Below, in pieces: positions 17,753 through 26,796 of a stretch of DNA of 64,000 bases (position 1 is its first letter; each line of letters begins with the position of its first letter). The translations under genes and the position numbers were made by a program. Location of the stretch: positions 1 through 64,000 of the forward strand of contig NZ_BOPC01000038.1 in the NCBI RefSeq assembly GCF_016863555.1, given 5' to 3'. Source of the DNA: Micromonospora qiuiae. GTDB taxonomy: Bacteria; Actinomycetota; Actinomycetes; Mycobacteriales; Micromonosporaceae. The notes beneath the pieces are model-generated. The model was not told the origin of the DNA and did no database searches. It worked only from the letters and a program-made list of their open reading frames with translations.

Positions 17753-18382
17753 GTGAAGACCGACAAGAGGCGGGCGCCGGCCGGCGCCGCGGTGCTCCGT
17801 GATGAGATCACCACGGCGATCCGCCGCGCGGTCACGAAGGAACTGGCCGAGGTGGGTTACGGCCGGCTGTCGATCGAGGCGGTGGCGCGCCGGGCCGGGG
17901 TGAGCAAGACAGCCATCTATCGCCGCTGGCGCTCCAAGCTCGAACTGGTGCTGGACGTGGTCTCGGCCGTCGCGAGCCGCAAGCTGCCGCTGCTGGACAC
18001 CGGCACCCTCGACGGCGACGTGCGGCTGCTGCTGCTCGTCGTGGCCGGGGCGCTGGGTCACCCGTTGGCGTCGCAGATCATCCCCGACCTGCTCGCCGAG
18101 GCAGCGCGCAACCCGCAGATCGCCGGCACGCTGCAGGGCGCGCTGAACGACTACCAGGACCGCATCGGCAAAATCGTCATCGGGCGGGCGGTGGAGCGCG
18201 GGGAGTTGCCCGCCGGCGCCGACCCGCGAGCCGCGGCCGACCTGATTGTCGGGCCGGTCTACTGGCGGCTGGCCATCGCCCGGGTGCCGCTGGAGCCGTC
18301 CGAACTCGCGCGGATGGCCGACGCCGTCGTGGCCGCCCTGCGGGTGGCGTCCGCCGAGCCGGGCCACGAAGATCGGCCATGA
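17753..18382 (+). CDS. TetR-family regulator
   Basis: 209 residues. Helix-turn-helix in the N-terminal third: YGRLSIEAVARRAGVSKTAIYRRWRSKLELVL, followed by a TetR_C-type domain. The GTG at 17753 was chosen; TACATT at 17737-17742 is a plausible -10 box whose transcript would start almost on the GTG, suggesting a leaderless message. A TTG at 17744 in the same frame lies too close to that box. It is divergent from the TagG/TagH operon and upstream of the sugar genes, so it may control either side. The effector is unknown. Confidence 0.88.
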   Translation: MKTDKRRAPAGAAVLRDEITTAIRRAVTKELAEVGYGRLSIEAVARRAGVSKTAIYRRWRSKLELVLDVVSAVASRKLPLLDTGTLDGDVRLLLLVVAGALGHPLASQIIPDLLAEAARNPQIAGTLQGALNDYQDRIGKIVIGRAVERGELPAGADPRAAADLIVGPVYWRLAIARVPLEPSELARMADAVVAALRVASAEPGHEDRP

Positions 18383-18528
18383 GCTGCGTGGGTGGCCACC
18401 CGCCGAGCGGATGGTGAATCCCGGGCCGGCGGCAGGCGAACGCCGATCTGCTGCCCGGTGGCCAACGGGCTAGTATCGCACCCCGAACCACCGCCGCGAA
18501 TCGTTCCGTGATCACAGGAGGACCCCTC

Positions 18529-19638
18529 ATGCCTGGGCAGCCCCCGGACTTCATACCGCCAGCCCGGCCGATCATCGGCGACGCCGAGGTCGAAGCGGCG
18601 GTCAGGGTGCTGCGCAGCGGCAAGGTGGTGCAGGGGCCCGAGGTCGCGGCATTCGAGGAGGAGTTCGGCGAGCTGGTCGGCGACCGCCACTGCGTCGCCG
18701 TCAACTCCGGCACCTCGGCGCTCCAGCTGACCCTGATGGCGCTCGGCTTCGGCCCGGGTGACGAGGTCATCGTGCCGTCGTTCTCCTTCGCGGCCAGCGC
18801 CAACGCGGTGCGGCTGGTCGGAGCCGAGCCGATCTTCGTGGACATCGAGCCGGGCAGCTTCTGCCTCGACCCGGAGGCGGTCGCCGCCGCGGTCACCGCA
18901 CGGACCGTCGCCGTCATGCCGGTCCACCTGTACGGCCACCCCGCCGCGATGGACAAGATCATGGCGGTGGCGCAGCGGCACGGCCTGGCTGTCGTCGAGG
19001 ACGCCGCCCAGGCCCACGGCGCCAGCCTGCACGGCACCCCGGTCGGCGCGTTCGGCACCGCCGGTTGCTTCAGCTTCTACCCCACGAAGAACATGCACTC
19101 CCTGGAGGGCGGCATGATCAGCACTGCGGACGCCGGGCTCGCCCGGACCCTGCGGCTGCTGCGCAACCAGGGCATGGAGCAGCGGTACGCCAACGAGATC
19201 GTCGGTGCCAACATGCGGATGACCGACGTGGCCGCCGCGATCGGCCGGGTGCAGCTGACGCAGCTCGCCGAGTGGACCGAGCAGCGCCGGGCCAACGCCA
19301 AGTACCTCGACTCGAAGATCACCGGCATGGTCACCCCGCCGGTGGCGGACGCCGCCCGGCACGTGTACCACCAGTACACCGTCCGCATCCGGGGCGACCG
19401 GGACGCCGCCCAGGCCCGCCTCACCGAGCTGGGCATTGGCAACGCCGTCTACTACCCGACCCCGATCCACCGGCTCAAGCCGTACCTCGGCGAGGACGGC
19501 CAACCCGGCCCGTGGGAGCTGCCGGAGACCGAGCGGGCCGCCGCCGAAGTGATCTCCCTGCCGGTGCACCCCTCGCTGAGCCCCGCCGACCTCGAGCGGA
19601 TCGCCGAGGCCGCGAACCTCGTCGGCGGTGCCCGGTGA
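18529..19638 (+). CDS. Sugar aminotransferase, DegT/DnrJ/EryC1 family (WbpE-like)
   Basis: 369 residues, fold-type I PLP enzyme. The internal aldimine lysine is Lys187 in FSFYPTKNMHSLEGG, VVEDAAQAHG holds the cofactor-contacting Asp, and SGTSALQLTL the phosphate-binding region. This subgroup puts an amino group at C-3 or C-4 of a nucleotide keto-sugar. A dehydrogenase of the WbpB type follows with a 4-base overlap (GTGA), and WbpA- and WbpD-like genes lie further on. Together they point to the C-3 transamination that yields the 2,3-diamino uronic acid. The start has AGGAGG 8 bases upstream, and a TAGTAT -10-like box lies at 18471-18476. Exact substrate is inferred. Confidence 0.92.
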   Translation: MPGQPPDFIPPARPIIGDAEVEAAVRVLRSGKVVQGPEVAAFEEEFGELVGDRHCVAVNSGTSALQLTLMALGFGPGDEVIVPSFSFAASANAVRLVGAEPIFVDIEPGSFCLDPEAVAAAVTARTVAVMPVHLYGHPAAMDKIMAVAQRHGLAVVEDAAQAHGASLHGTPVGAFGTAGCFSFYPTKNMHSLEGGMISTADAGLARTLRLLRNQGMEQRYANEIVGANMRMTDVAAAIGRVQLTQLAEWTEQRRANAKYLDSKITGMVTPPVADAARHVYHQYTVRIRGDRDAAQARLTELGIGNAVYYPTPIHRLKPYLGEDGQPGPWELPETERAAAEVISLPVHPSLSPADLERIAEAANLVGGAR

Positions 19639-20675
19639 GCGGTCGGCGGGAAGGCAAGCTGCGCGCCGGCCTGATCGGCCTGGGCGCGATGGGCCGCAAC
19701 CACGCCCGGGTGCTGTCCGGTCTGGACGGTGTCGAGCTGGTCGGCATCGTCGACCCCCTCGGTGACACCAACGGTCTGCTCCGGGCACCGGTCCTGCCCG
19801 ACCTGAGCGACCTCCTGGCCCTCGACATCGACTACGCCGTGGTCGCCTGCCCGACCGCGCTGCACGAGCAGGTCGGGCTCGAACTCGCCGCACACGGGGT
19901 GTGCGCGCTGATCGAAAAGCCGCTCGCGCAGTCCGTCGAGGCGGCCACCCGCCTCGTCGAGGCGTTCGAGAGCCGCGGGCTGGTGGCGGGGGTGGGCCAC
20001 ATCGAGCGGTACAACCCCGCCCTGCAGAACCTCCGCAATCGGCTGGAGGCGGGCGAGCTGGGCGAGGTCTACCAGGTGGTGACCCGGCGGCAGGGCCCGT
20101 TCCCGCACCGGATCGCCGACGTCGGCGTGGTGATGGACCTGGCCACCCACGACATCGACCTGACCAGTTGGGTGACCGCCCAGGAGTACGCCTCGGTGTC
20201 GGCCCGGACAGTCTCCCGCAGCGGCCGGCTGCACGAGGACATGGTGGCGACCGTCGGCGTGCTCGCTGACGGCACGATGGTCAACCATCTGGTCAACTGG
20301 CTCAGCCCGCTCAAGGAACGGTCCACGGTGATCACCGGCGAGAAGGGCTGCTTCGTCGCCGACACCCTCACCGCCGACCTCACCTTCTACGCCAACGCCG
20401 CCATCGGCACCGAGTGGGAGGCGCTGCGCGCCTTCCGCGGCGTCGCCGAGGGCGACATGATCCGCTACGCCATCCCGAAGCGCGAACCGCTGCTGGTCGA
20501 GCACGAGCGTTTCCGGGACGCGGTTGAGGGCAAGGAAAGCGGTATCGTCACCCTCCGACAGGGGCTACGGACGGTCGAGGTGGCTGCTGCGCTGCTGCGC
20601 TCTGCCGCCGACGGCACCACGATCACCTTCGAGGCGCCGCGCGCTGCTCCGGCCGAGGGCGTCCCCATCCGCTGA
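19635..20675 (+). CDS. Gfo/Idh/MocA oxidoreductase (WbpB/WlbA-like)
   Basis: 346 residues. Rossmann N-terminus LRAGLIGLGAMGRNHARVL, then the family's EKP motif in ALIEKPLAQS (about 95) and HIERYNPA at the start of the C-terminal domain, with DLATHDIDL for the catalytic His/Asp region. WbpB/WlbA enzymes oxidise C-3 of UDP-GlcNAc uronic acid using NAD, giving the substrate for the partner aminotransferase. The GTG start overlaps the aminotransferase stop, a sign of coupled expression. It could instead act on another sugar, but the presence of the other three pathway steps within 12 kb supports this reading. Confidence 0.88.
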   Translation: MSGRREGKLRAGLIGLGAMGRNHARVLSGLDGVELVGIVDPLGDTNGLLRAPVLPDLSDLLALDIDYAVVACPTALHEQVGLELAAHGVCALIEKPLAQSVEAATRLVEAFESRGLVAGVGHIERYNPALQNLRNRLEAGELGEVYQVVTRRQGPFPHRIADVGVVMDLATHDIDLTSWVTAQEYASVSARTVSRSGRLHEDMVATVGVLADGTMVNHLVNWLSPLKERSTVITGEKGCFVADTLTADLTFYANAAIGTEWEALRAFRGVAEGDMIRYAIPKREPLLVEHERFRDAVEGKESGIVTLRQGLRTVEVAAALLRSAADGTTITFEAPRAAPAEGVPIR

Positions 20676-20753
20676 CCGAGCAGCCGCGCCAGCTCTGGCA
20701 GGCTACGGCCGTGTAGCCTTCCCGACCCGCACCTGATCACGAAGGGACCGCGC

Positions 20754-23327
20754 ATGTCATCGCTCTCCCGCCCGCCGAGACTGGTAGTCCTCGTGTCGAA
20801 CGGCATCACCGGAGACTCCCGGGTCCAGAAGACCGCCATCGCCGCCGCTCGCGACGGCTGGGAGGTCATCCTGATGGGTCGCAGCTCGGCGAAGAAAAGC
20901 AAGGAAGTCGAGCGTTCGACGATGGGCCCGATCGAGGTGATCCGGGTGCCGGTCGCGACGGTGCTGTCCCGGTCACAGGCCGACCGGCATCGGGTGCGCA
21001 GGGCACTGACCCAGTTCCGTATTCCCGACAAGTCGGCGCTGAACCGCTACCGGGCCCGGCACCAGGCCTGGCTGCGCATGCAGACCGCCAAGGACAATCC
21101 GCCGCCGAGAGCCTGGATCAAAGCACACCAGGCTCTGCACGAGCTGCGGGTCAAGGCCTGGGGCTGGGAACAGTTCCACGGCAGCAAGCCGGGGCCGCCC
21201 ACCGGTGACTGGCGTTCCGACTGGCCGATTCTGCTCGACATCGACCTGGCCTTCGGGCCGGTGCTCGAGGAGTTGGAGCCGGACGTCATCCACGCCAACG
21301 ACATCAACACCATTCCAACCGCAGCGATGAGCGCGACGCGGTTGCTCGCTCGCGGTAAGAAGTGTGTCTGGCTCTACGACGCCCACGAGTACGTCCAGGG
21401 TGTGGAGTGGCCCAAACCGCAGCAGGCCAGCGGCGTCAAGGCCGCCGAGCGGGAGTTCATCGCCCGCGCGGACGCGGTGGTCACCGTCTCCGACCAGATC
21501 GCCGAACTGCTCCGCAGCCACTACAAACTGCCGCAGACTCCGCTCGTGGTGGGCAACTCGCCGGTGCGGGCGGGCATTCGTAGCGGCAACGTCGACGCGT
21601 CCGTTCGGGCCCGCGCCGGCCTCGCCGAGGACGTGCCGCTGCTGGTGTACGCCGGCTGGATCGGCCCGGAGCGGGGTCTGGACACTGCCATCGCCGGCCT
21701 GCCCGAACTGCCCGAGCATCACCTGGCCGTGGTCACCGGGCGGATGACCGCGCTGCTGAAGGAGATGCTGGCGGAGGCGGAGAGGCTCGGCGTACGCGAC
21801 CGCGTGCACCTGCTGCCCTACGTGGCGCCGTACGAGGTGGCCGACTACCTCAGCTCAGCCGACCTGGGACTGATCCCGTTCCGGCGGACGCCGAACTGCG
21901 AGCTGTCCCTGCCGACCAAGGTCTCTGAATACCTGCACGCGGGGCTGCCCCTGGTCACCAGCGACGTGCAGGTGGTCAGCGCGTACGTCAGGCAGCACGA
22001 CATCGGTGAGGTGTTCACCTCGGGTGAGGTGGCCAGCTTCGTGGCTGCGGTCAGCCGGGCCACCGCCCGGCGGCGGGAGTTGAGCGCGAACATCACCGAA
22101 TCCATCCTGGACGACCTGTCCTGGGAGCGGCAGAGCAGGAAGCTGCTCCAGCTCTACCGGGACATCTCGGGTCTCGCGCCGGCTGCCCCCCGCGCGGACA
22201 TCCCGTGGTCCGTGCAGGAGCGCCCGGCGGGGGTGGTGATCGGCCAGGCCGCCGCGCGGCGCGAGCTGCCGGACTGGAAGCCCCTGTCCGACACCGCTGT
22301 CCGGCTCGGCATCGGCCCGGCGAACTACGCCGGGCAGGCCGCGGGGTTCGCCAAAGCGATCAGCCGCGACAACCCGGACGTGTCGATCGAGGTGGTGATG
22401 AACAAGCCCCCCGCCTCGTTCAACTACCCGGCCGACATCTACCTCGACCCGGGCCGCCAGAAGGAACTGGACTACCAGCTCGAGCAGGTCAAGCGGGTGC
22501 TCAGCTCGTACACCCATGTGCTGGCGGATGCTTTCCTGCCGCTGTTCGGGCACCTTAACGGCGACAACATCGGGGGCGACCTGCCGGCGCTACAGCGGGC
22601 CGGCATCAAAGTGGCGCTGCTGGCGCACGGCAGCGAGATCCGCCACCCCGACCGGCACCTGGAGCGGCACGAGTTCTCGCTCTTCGCCGACGCGCCGGAG
22701 GGCTTCGTGGACAAGCTGCGCGAGAAGGCGGAACGCAACCGGCGGGTGGCCGAGGAGTGCGGTCTGCCGGCCTTCGTGACCACCCCGGACCTGTTGGTGG
22801 ATCTGCCCTGGGCCACCTGGACGCCGCTCGTGGTGGATGTCGAAGCCTGGGCGTGTGACCGGCCGGTGATGGAGCGGAGCCGCCCGCTGGTGCTGCACGC
22901 GCCGTCCAAGCGGTGGACCAAGGGCACCGACCGGATCCTGCCGATCGTGCAGGCGCTGCACGACAAGGGCATCATCGAGCTGCGTCTCGCCGAGGGCGTC
23001 ACCTGGTCCGAGATGCGTGGCCTCGTCCAGAGCTGCGACATCGTGCTGGACCAGTTCACCAGCGGCAGCTTCGGCACCTTCTCGGTGGAGGCGATGGCTG
23101 CCGGCAAGCCGGTAGTGGCGTACTTGAGCGATCAGGTCATCAAGACCGTCGGCGGTGACCTGCCGATCGTCAACGCCAACCCGAGCAACCTTGGCGAGGC
23201 TCTGGAGTCGCTGCTCGACGACCGGGAATCTACTGTCAAGATCGGTCTGGCGTCCGCCGAGTACGCCCGGACCTACCACGACGGCTCCTGGACGGCACGT
23301 CAGCTAGCTCCGTTCCTGAAGAGCTGA
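20754..23327 (+). CDS. Tandem two-domain glycosyltransferase (GT4-type)
   Basis: 857 residues, about twice the usual GT4 length. Residues 1-470 are one GT-B glycosyltransferase: LVVLVSNGITGDSRVQKTA at the start, DVIHANDIN, LVYAGWIGPERGLD, and LSLPTKVSEYLHAGLPLVTS as the sugar-nucleotide site. Residues about 500-857 hold a second, more divergent GT-B unit, with HAPSKRWTKGTDRI and FTSGSFGTFSVEAMAAGKPVVAY. No membrane segment. It would add two successive sugars, or one unit may be regulatory. The ATG has GAAGGG nearby, and the gene follows the dehydrogenase by 78 bases. Within the surface-polymer locus it probably builds the linkage unit or side chain; neither donor is known. Confidence 0.88.
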   Translation: MSSLSRPPRLVVLVSNGITGDSRVQKTAIAAARDGWEVILMGRSSAKKSKEVERSTMGPIEVIRVPVATVLSRSQADRHRVRRALTQFRIPDKSALNRYRARHQAWLRMQTAKDNPPPRAWIKAHQALHELRVKAWGWEQFHGSKPGPPTGDWRSDWPILLDIDLAFGPVLEELEPDVIHANDINTIPTAAMSATRLLARGKKCVWLYDAHEYVQGVEWPKPQQASGVKAAEREFIARADAVVTVSDQIAELLRSHYKLPQTPLVVGNSPVRAGIRSGNVDASVRARAGLAEDVPLLVYAGWIGPERGLDTAIAGLPELPEHHLAVVTGRMTALLKEMLAEAERLGVRDRVHLLPYVAPYEVADYLSSADLGLIPFRRTPNCELSLPTKVSEYLHAGLPLVTSDVQVVSAYVRQHDIGEVFTSGEVASFVAAVSRATARRRELSANITESILDDLSWERQSRKLLQLYRDISGLAPAAPRADIPWSVQERPAGVVIGQAAARRELPDWKPLSDTAVRLGIGPANYAGQAAGFAKAISRDNPDVSIEVVMNKPPASFNYPADIYLDPGRQKELDYQLEQVKRVLSSYTHVLADAFLPLFGHLNGDNIGGDLPALQRAGIKVALLAHGSEIRHPDRHLERHEFSLFADAPEGFVDKLREKAERNRRVAEECGLPAFVTTPDLLVDLPWATWTPLVVDVEAWACDRPVMERSRPLVLHAPSKRWTKGTDRILPIVQALHDKGIIELRLAEGVTWSEMRGLVQSCDIVLDQFTSGSFGTFSVEAMAAGKPVVAYLSDQVIKTVGGDLPIVNANPSNLGEALESLLDDRESTVKIGLASAEYARTYHDGSWTARQLAPFLKS

Positions 23328-23346
23328 TTCAATCCCCACGCGCCAC

Positions 23347-25149
23347 ATGACCACGCCCGACACTCGCGATCGCGAGCCGGTCTCCACCGGCTCCGAGCCA
23401 GCGGCCGGTGGCGGCCGTCGTGCCAGCCGGCGGTGGCGGGTCGACGCGCTGGTCGCCCTGGTCTTCCTCGTCGGCGCAATCTGGGTCACCGGTCGCGGGT
23501 GGCGCGACCCCGACGGCCGGCTGCTCGGCAGCCGCCCCGACGACCAGGGCTTCAACGAGTGGATGCTGGCGTACGCGGCGCACGCGGTCAGCCACCTGGA
23601 GAACCCCTTTTTCACCACGCTTCAGAACGCCCCGAACGGGGTCAACCTGATGGCCAACGTCGGGATGCAACTGCCCGGGCTGGTGCTCAGCCCGGTCACC
23701 CTGCTGTTCGGCGCGCCCGTCTCCTACCTGTTGCTCATCACCCTGAACCTGGCCGGTACCGGTTACGCCTGGTACCACGTGCTCTCCCGGCACCTGGTCG
23801 ACTCCCGGGCGGCGGCCTTCCTGGGCGGCCTGTTCTGCGCGTTCGCCCCGGCGCTGGTCTCGCACAGCAACGGCCACCCGCACATCACGGCCCAGTGGCT
23901 GGTGCCCTACATCGTCTGGCGGGTGGTCGCGCTCTACCGGGGCGGGCACGTGGTCCGGGACGGTTTGGTGCTGGGCGCGCTGATGACCGCGCAGTTCTTC
24001 GTCAGCCTGGAGATCCTCTTCCTCACCGCGTTCGGCTGCCTGCTGCTGGTCCTGGCGTATCTCGCCGTCCGGCCCCGGGACGCGGTGCGACGCTGGCGTG
24101 GGCTGCTGTCGGGCCTGGCGATCGCCGCCGGGCTGGTGGCGGTCGCGGCCGCGTATCCGCTCTGGATGTATTTCGCCGGTCCGCAGCACCGCACCGGTCA
24201 TCCGGGCACCCCGGACATGTACGCCCTGAAGCTCGGCTCGTACGTTCGGTTCGCCACCCAGTCGGTCGCCGGCGGCCCGACCAGCGCGGTGGGCTGGGCG
24301 CCGAACACCACAGAGCAGGCGAGTTTCTACGGCTGGCCCATGCTGGTGCTCGCCCTCGGCGCGCTCTGCTGGCTGCGCCGTCAGGTCGTCGCGTGGGTGC
24401 TCGGAATCATCGGGCTGGTGACGGCGCTGCTGGCGATCGGCACCACCTGGACCGTCGGCACCCGCCGCACCGACATCCCGGCACCGTTCGCGCTCGTGCA
24501 GCACCTGCCGGTGTTCGACGCCCTGGTGGTAGCCAGGTTCGCCTTGATCACCACCGTGGCTCTCGGCGTGCTGCTGGCGGTGGCCGCGGACCGGCTCGTC
24601 GCCCGCCGGGCTCGGCCCCATGGTCGGCTCGCCCTCGGGGCGGGTGCCGTGGCCGTGGCCGTCGCGCTCCTGCCCATCCTGCCGGTGCCCCTGCCGGCGC
24701 AGGGGCGGCCACCGGTGCCGGACTTCGTCACCAGTGGCGCCTGGCGCGATCACGTGGCGCCCGGCCGTACCCTGGTGCCGGTGCCGGTCGCCCAGATGAC
24801 CTCGGTCTACTGGGGTTCCGCCGGGCTGACCGGCTTCGCCGTGCCCGAGGGTTACTTCCTCGGGCCGATCTCCGCGACCGACGCCACCGGCCGCTGGGGG
24901 GTTGATCCACAGCCCACCGCCGACCTGCTCACCGCGGTGTCCAAGGGTGAGCGGGACACCACGGTGGGCCCCGCCGAAATCACCCAGGCGCGAGCCGACG
25001 TCCGCTACTGGAAGGCCGACGCGGTGGTGCTTCCCGACCGGGGGGCCCGGCGGCACGAGGCGCTGAAGACCGTGCTCGACGCCCTGTACGGCCCGGGCCG
25101 GCGGGTCGACGACGTCTGGCTGTGGGATGTCCGCCCGTTCACCCGCTGA
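23347..25149 (+). CDS. Polytopic membrane protein, GT-C-like glycosyltransferase candidate
   Basis: 600 residues, 10-11 hydrophobic segments followed by an outer-face C-terminal domain of about 140 residues. The first loop after helix 1 contains RPDDQGFNEWML; acidic residues here resemble the Asp-containing catalytic loop of lipid-sugar-dependent GT-C enzymes. The match is by pattern only, and no specific family was recognised. It starts 19 bases after the tandem glycosyltransferase and is probably co-transcribed, so a role in decorating the polymer outside the membrane is reasonable. It ends 14 bases from the convergent gene. Confidence 0.75.
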   Translation: MTTPDTRDREPVSTGSEPAAGGGRRASRRWRVDALVALVFLVGAIWVTGRGWRDPDGRLLGSRPDDQGFNEWMLAYAAHAVSHLENPFFTTLQNAPNGVNLMANVGMQLPGLVLSPVTLLFGAPVSYLLLITLNLAGTGYAWYHVLSRHLVDSRAAAFLGGLFCAFAPALVSHSNGHPHITAQWLVPYIVWRVVALYRGGHVVRDGLVLGALMTAQFFVSLEILFLTAFGCLLLVLAYLAVRPRDAVRRWRGLLSGLAIAAGLVAVAAAYPLWMYFAGPQHRTGHPGTPDMYALKLGSYVRFATQSVAGGPTSAVGWAPNTTEQASFYGWPMLVLALGALCWLRRQVVAWVLGIIGLVTALLAIGTTWTVGTRRTDIPAPFALVQHLPVFDALVVARFALITTVALGVLLAVAADRLVARRARPHGRLALGAGAVAVAVALLPILPVPLPAQGRPPVPDFVTSGAWRDHVAPGRTLVPVPVAQMTSVYWGSAGLTGFAVPEGYFLGPISATDATGRWGVDPQPTADLLTAVSKGERDTTVGPAEITQARADVRYWKADAVVLPDRGARRHEALKTVLDALYGPGRRVDDVWLWDVRPFTR

Positions 25150-25163
25150 TCCCGGTCACCTGG

Positions 25164-26348
25164 TCAGGGCGACCACTTCCAGATCAACAGCAGGTACCCC
25201 CCGAAGTAGGTGGAGAAGGCGGCCATCGTCACCAGCACGGTGACGGCCCGCGCCCGGCCGGCGCGGGCCAGCGCCACGGCCGCCGGCAGCAGCAGCGGGA
25301 AGGCCGGCAGCAGGAACCGGGCCTTGGCGTGGTAGTAGCCGGCCGAGCCCAGCGTGGTGACCAGCAGCAGAGCGCTGTAGAGCAGCAACTGCCACGGCTG
25401 CCGGTCGAGCACGCTCAGCACGAAGAACATCAGCGCCAGCAGGACCACCACGGTCACCACGAAGAAAGTCAGCACGCTCGGGTCCGCCAGCACCTCCCGG
25501 CCCCGGCGAAGGGCTTCGGCGCCGAAGTCGAAGGTGCTGCCCCAGCCGGCGGACTGGATGTGGAACCAGCCGTCCGGCCGCCCGACCTCGCTGCCCACCC
25601 AGGCCAGGTAGCCGAGCCAGCCGGCCGGAGCGAGCAGCGCGGCGGCCCAGGGACGCCAGCCGTCCCGCCGTCGGATGATCGCCACCAGTGCGGCCAGCCC
25701 CACCACCGGGATCAACGAGGAGGCGGTCGGCCGGGTCAGGCCGGCGAAGAGGCAGACCACGCCGGCGGTGACCCAGTAGCCGCGCAGCACGGCGTAGAGC
25801 GCCCAGGCGGCGAGGGCGGTGAACAGGGTCTCGCTGTACGCCATCGACTGGACGACGGCGTGTGGCACGGCGGCCCAGAGCGCGGCGAGCAGCACGCCGG
25901 TGCGCCGGTCGTGCAGGTACGAGCCGATCGCGAACAGCCCCCAGGCGGCGGCCAGACCGGCCAGCCAGGCCACGATCAGCGCCGCGTCCCGGGCACTGAA
26001 CGGGGAGATTCGGTCCAGCGCGGCGATGAGTCCGGGGTAGAGCGGGAAGAACGCCATGTCGCTCTGTGTCTTTTCGAACCCGTCGTACCCCTGCTGGGCG
26101 ATTCCGAGATACCGGATCCCGTCCGAACTCGCCAGCCGGGAACCGGGGGAGCGGCCGGTGCTCCGGGCCCAGACGTAGAGCGTCACCACACCCACCAGGC
26201 GGATCACCGCGTAGGCGACGAGCGCGGGAAGCACGTGCCGGGCGGCGTCGCGCAGCCGCCGGTTCCAATCGGGCCGATCCGGGCCCGAACCTGCCGTCGA
26301 CCAGACCGACGCCGAGCGGTTCGACTCCTCGGTCATCACGACGTTCAT
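25164..26348 (-). CDS. PIG-V-like mannosyltransferase family membrane protein
   Basis: 394 residues, nine to ten hydrophobic segments. The first outer loop shows SSDGIRYLGIAQQGYDG followed by MAFFPLYPGLI, matching the WDGxxYxxIAxxGY...FFPLYP pattern of the GPI mannosyltransferase 2/PIG-V family seen in bacteria. Such enzymes use a polyprenyl-phosphate sugar. The ATG at 26348 is taken with GGAGA about 10 bases upstream; an in-frame ATG at 26336 would also keep the domain whole. It is the only minus-strand gene inside the 17.7-29.7 kb block, so it may be separately expressed. Confidence 0.85.
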   Translation of the reverse strand: MNVVMTEESNRSASVWSTAGSGPDRPDWNRRLRDAARHVLPALVAYAVIRLVGVVTLYVWARSTGRSPGSRLASSDGIRYLGIAQQGYDGFEKTQSDMAFFPLYPGLIAALDRISPFSARDAALIVAWLAGLAAAWGLFAIGSYLHDRRTGVLLAALWAAVPHAVVQSMAYSETLFTALAAWALYAVLRGYWVTAGVVCLFAGLTRPTASSLIPVVGLAALVAIIRRRDGWRPWAAALLAPAGWLGYLAWVGSEVGRPDGWFHIQSAGWGSTFDFGAEALRRGREVLADPSVLTFFVVTVVVLLALMFFVLSVLDRQPWQLLLYSALLLVTTLGSAGYYHAKARFLLPAFPLLLPAAVALARAGRARAVTVLVTMAAFSTYFGGYLLLIWKWSP

Positions 26349-26796
26349 CGGTGGTGGTCTCCGTTCGCCCTGAGCCAGATGATCGGTTGGTTCGCGTGGC
26401 CGGCCCCGGCGCGCGACGCTGACTTGCGGCCGGTTGCTGAACCCGGGTGGAGGGTAACAATCAGCGTGGTAGGTCGCAGACCGCGTACGGCGGCGCGTAT
26501 CAGGCGGAGATCTCTGTCGTAGACTCGCACCGGTCCGGGGGCGCGGCGCCTGTCTGAAAGCCGGGCAGGGCGGGGCGTTCGCGCCCAGGAATGCTGACTT
26601 CGTTGCGGGCATCGTGGTGTCCGCCGACGCGGCCCGCTACCCGCGCCGCGTACGACCGGCCCGGTCCCCGGGTCGGCTGGTCTTGGGAGGCGCAGGCGCA
26701 GGTGCTCGACGACATTTTCCTCAGGCCGCGCCAGTCGCGGCCCCGGCCGGCTGCGCTGACGGCGGGCCCGGCCCCGATCTCTGCGAGAGTGAGCGG
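26349..26796. other. Divergent intergenic region, 448 bp
   Basis: Separates the PIG-V-like gene from the GT2 gene. An open plus-strand frame runs from 26614 into the GT2 gene, but its Arg/Pro-rich translation resembles non-coding GC-rich DNA. A TAGACT at 26519-26524 could be a -10 box for the GT2 gene; no matching -35 was found. Nothing else recognised. Confidence 0.4.

Noticed and set aside
26614-26796. Upstream extension of the GT2 gene
   Set aside because: The translation has no GT2 similarity and is Arg/Pro-rich; the conserved fold starts right after the GTG at 26797.
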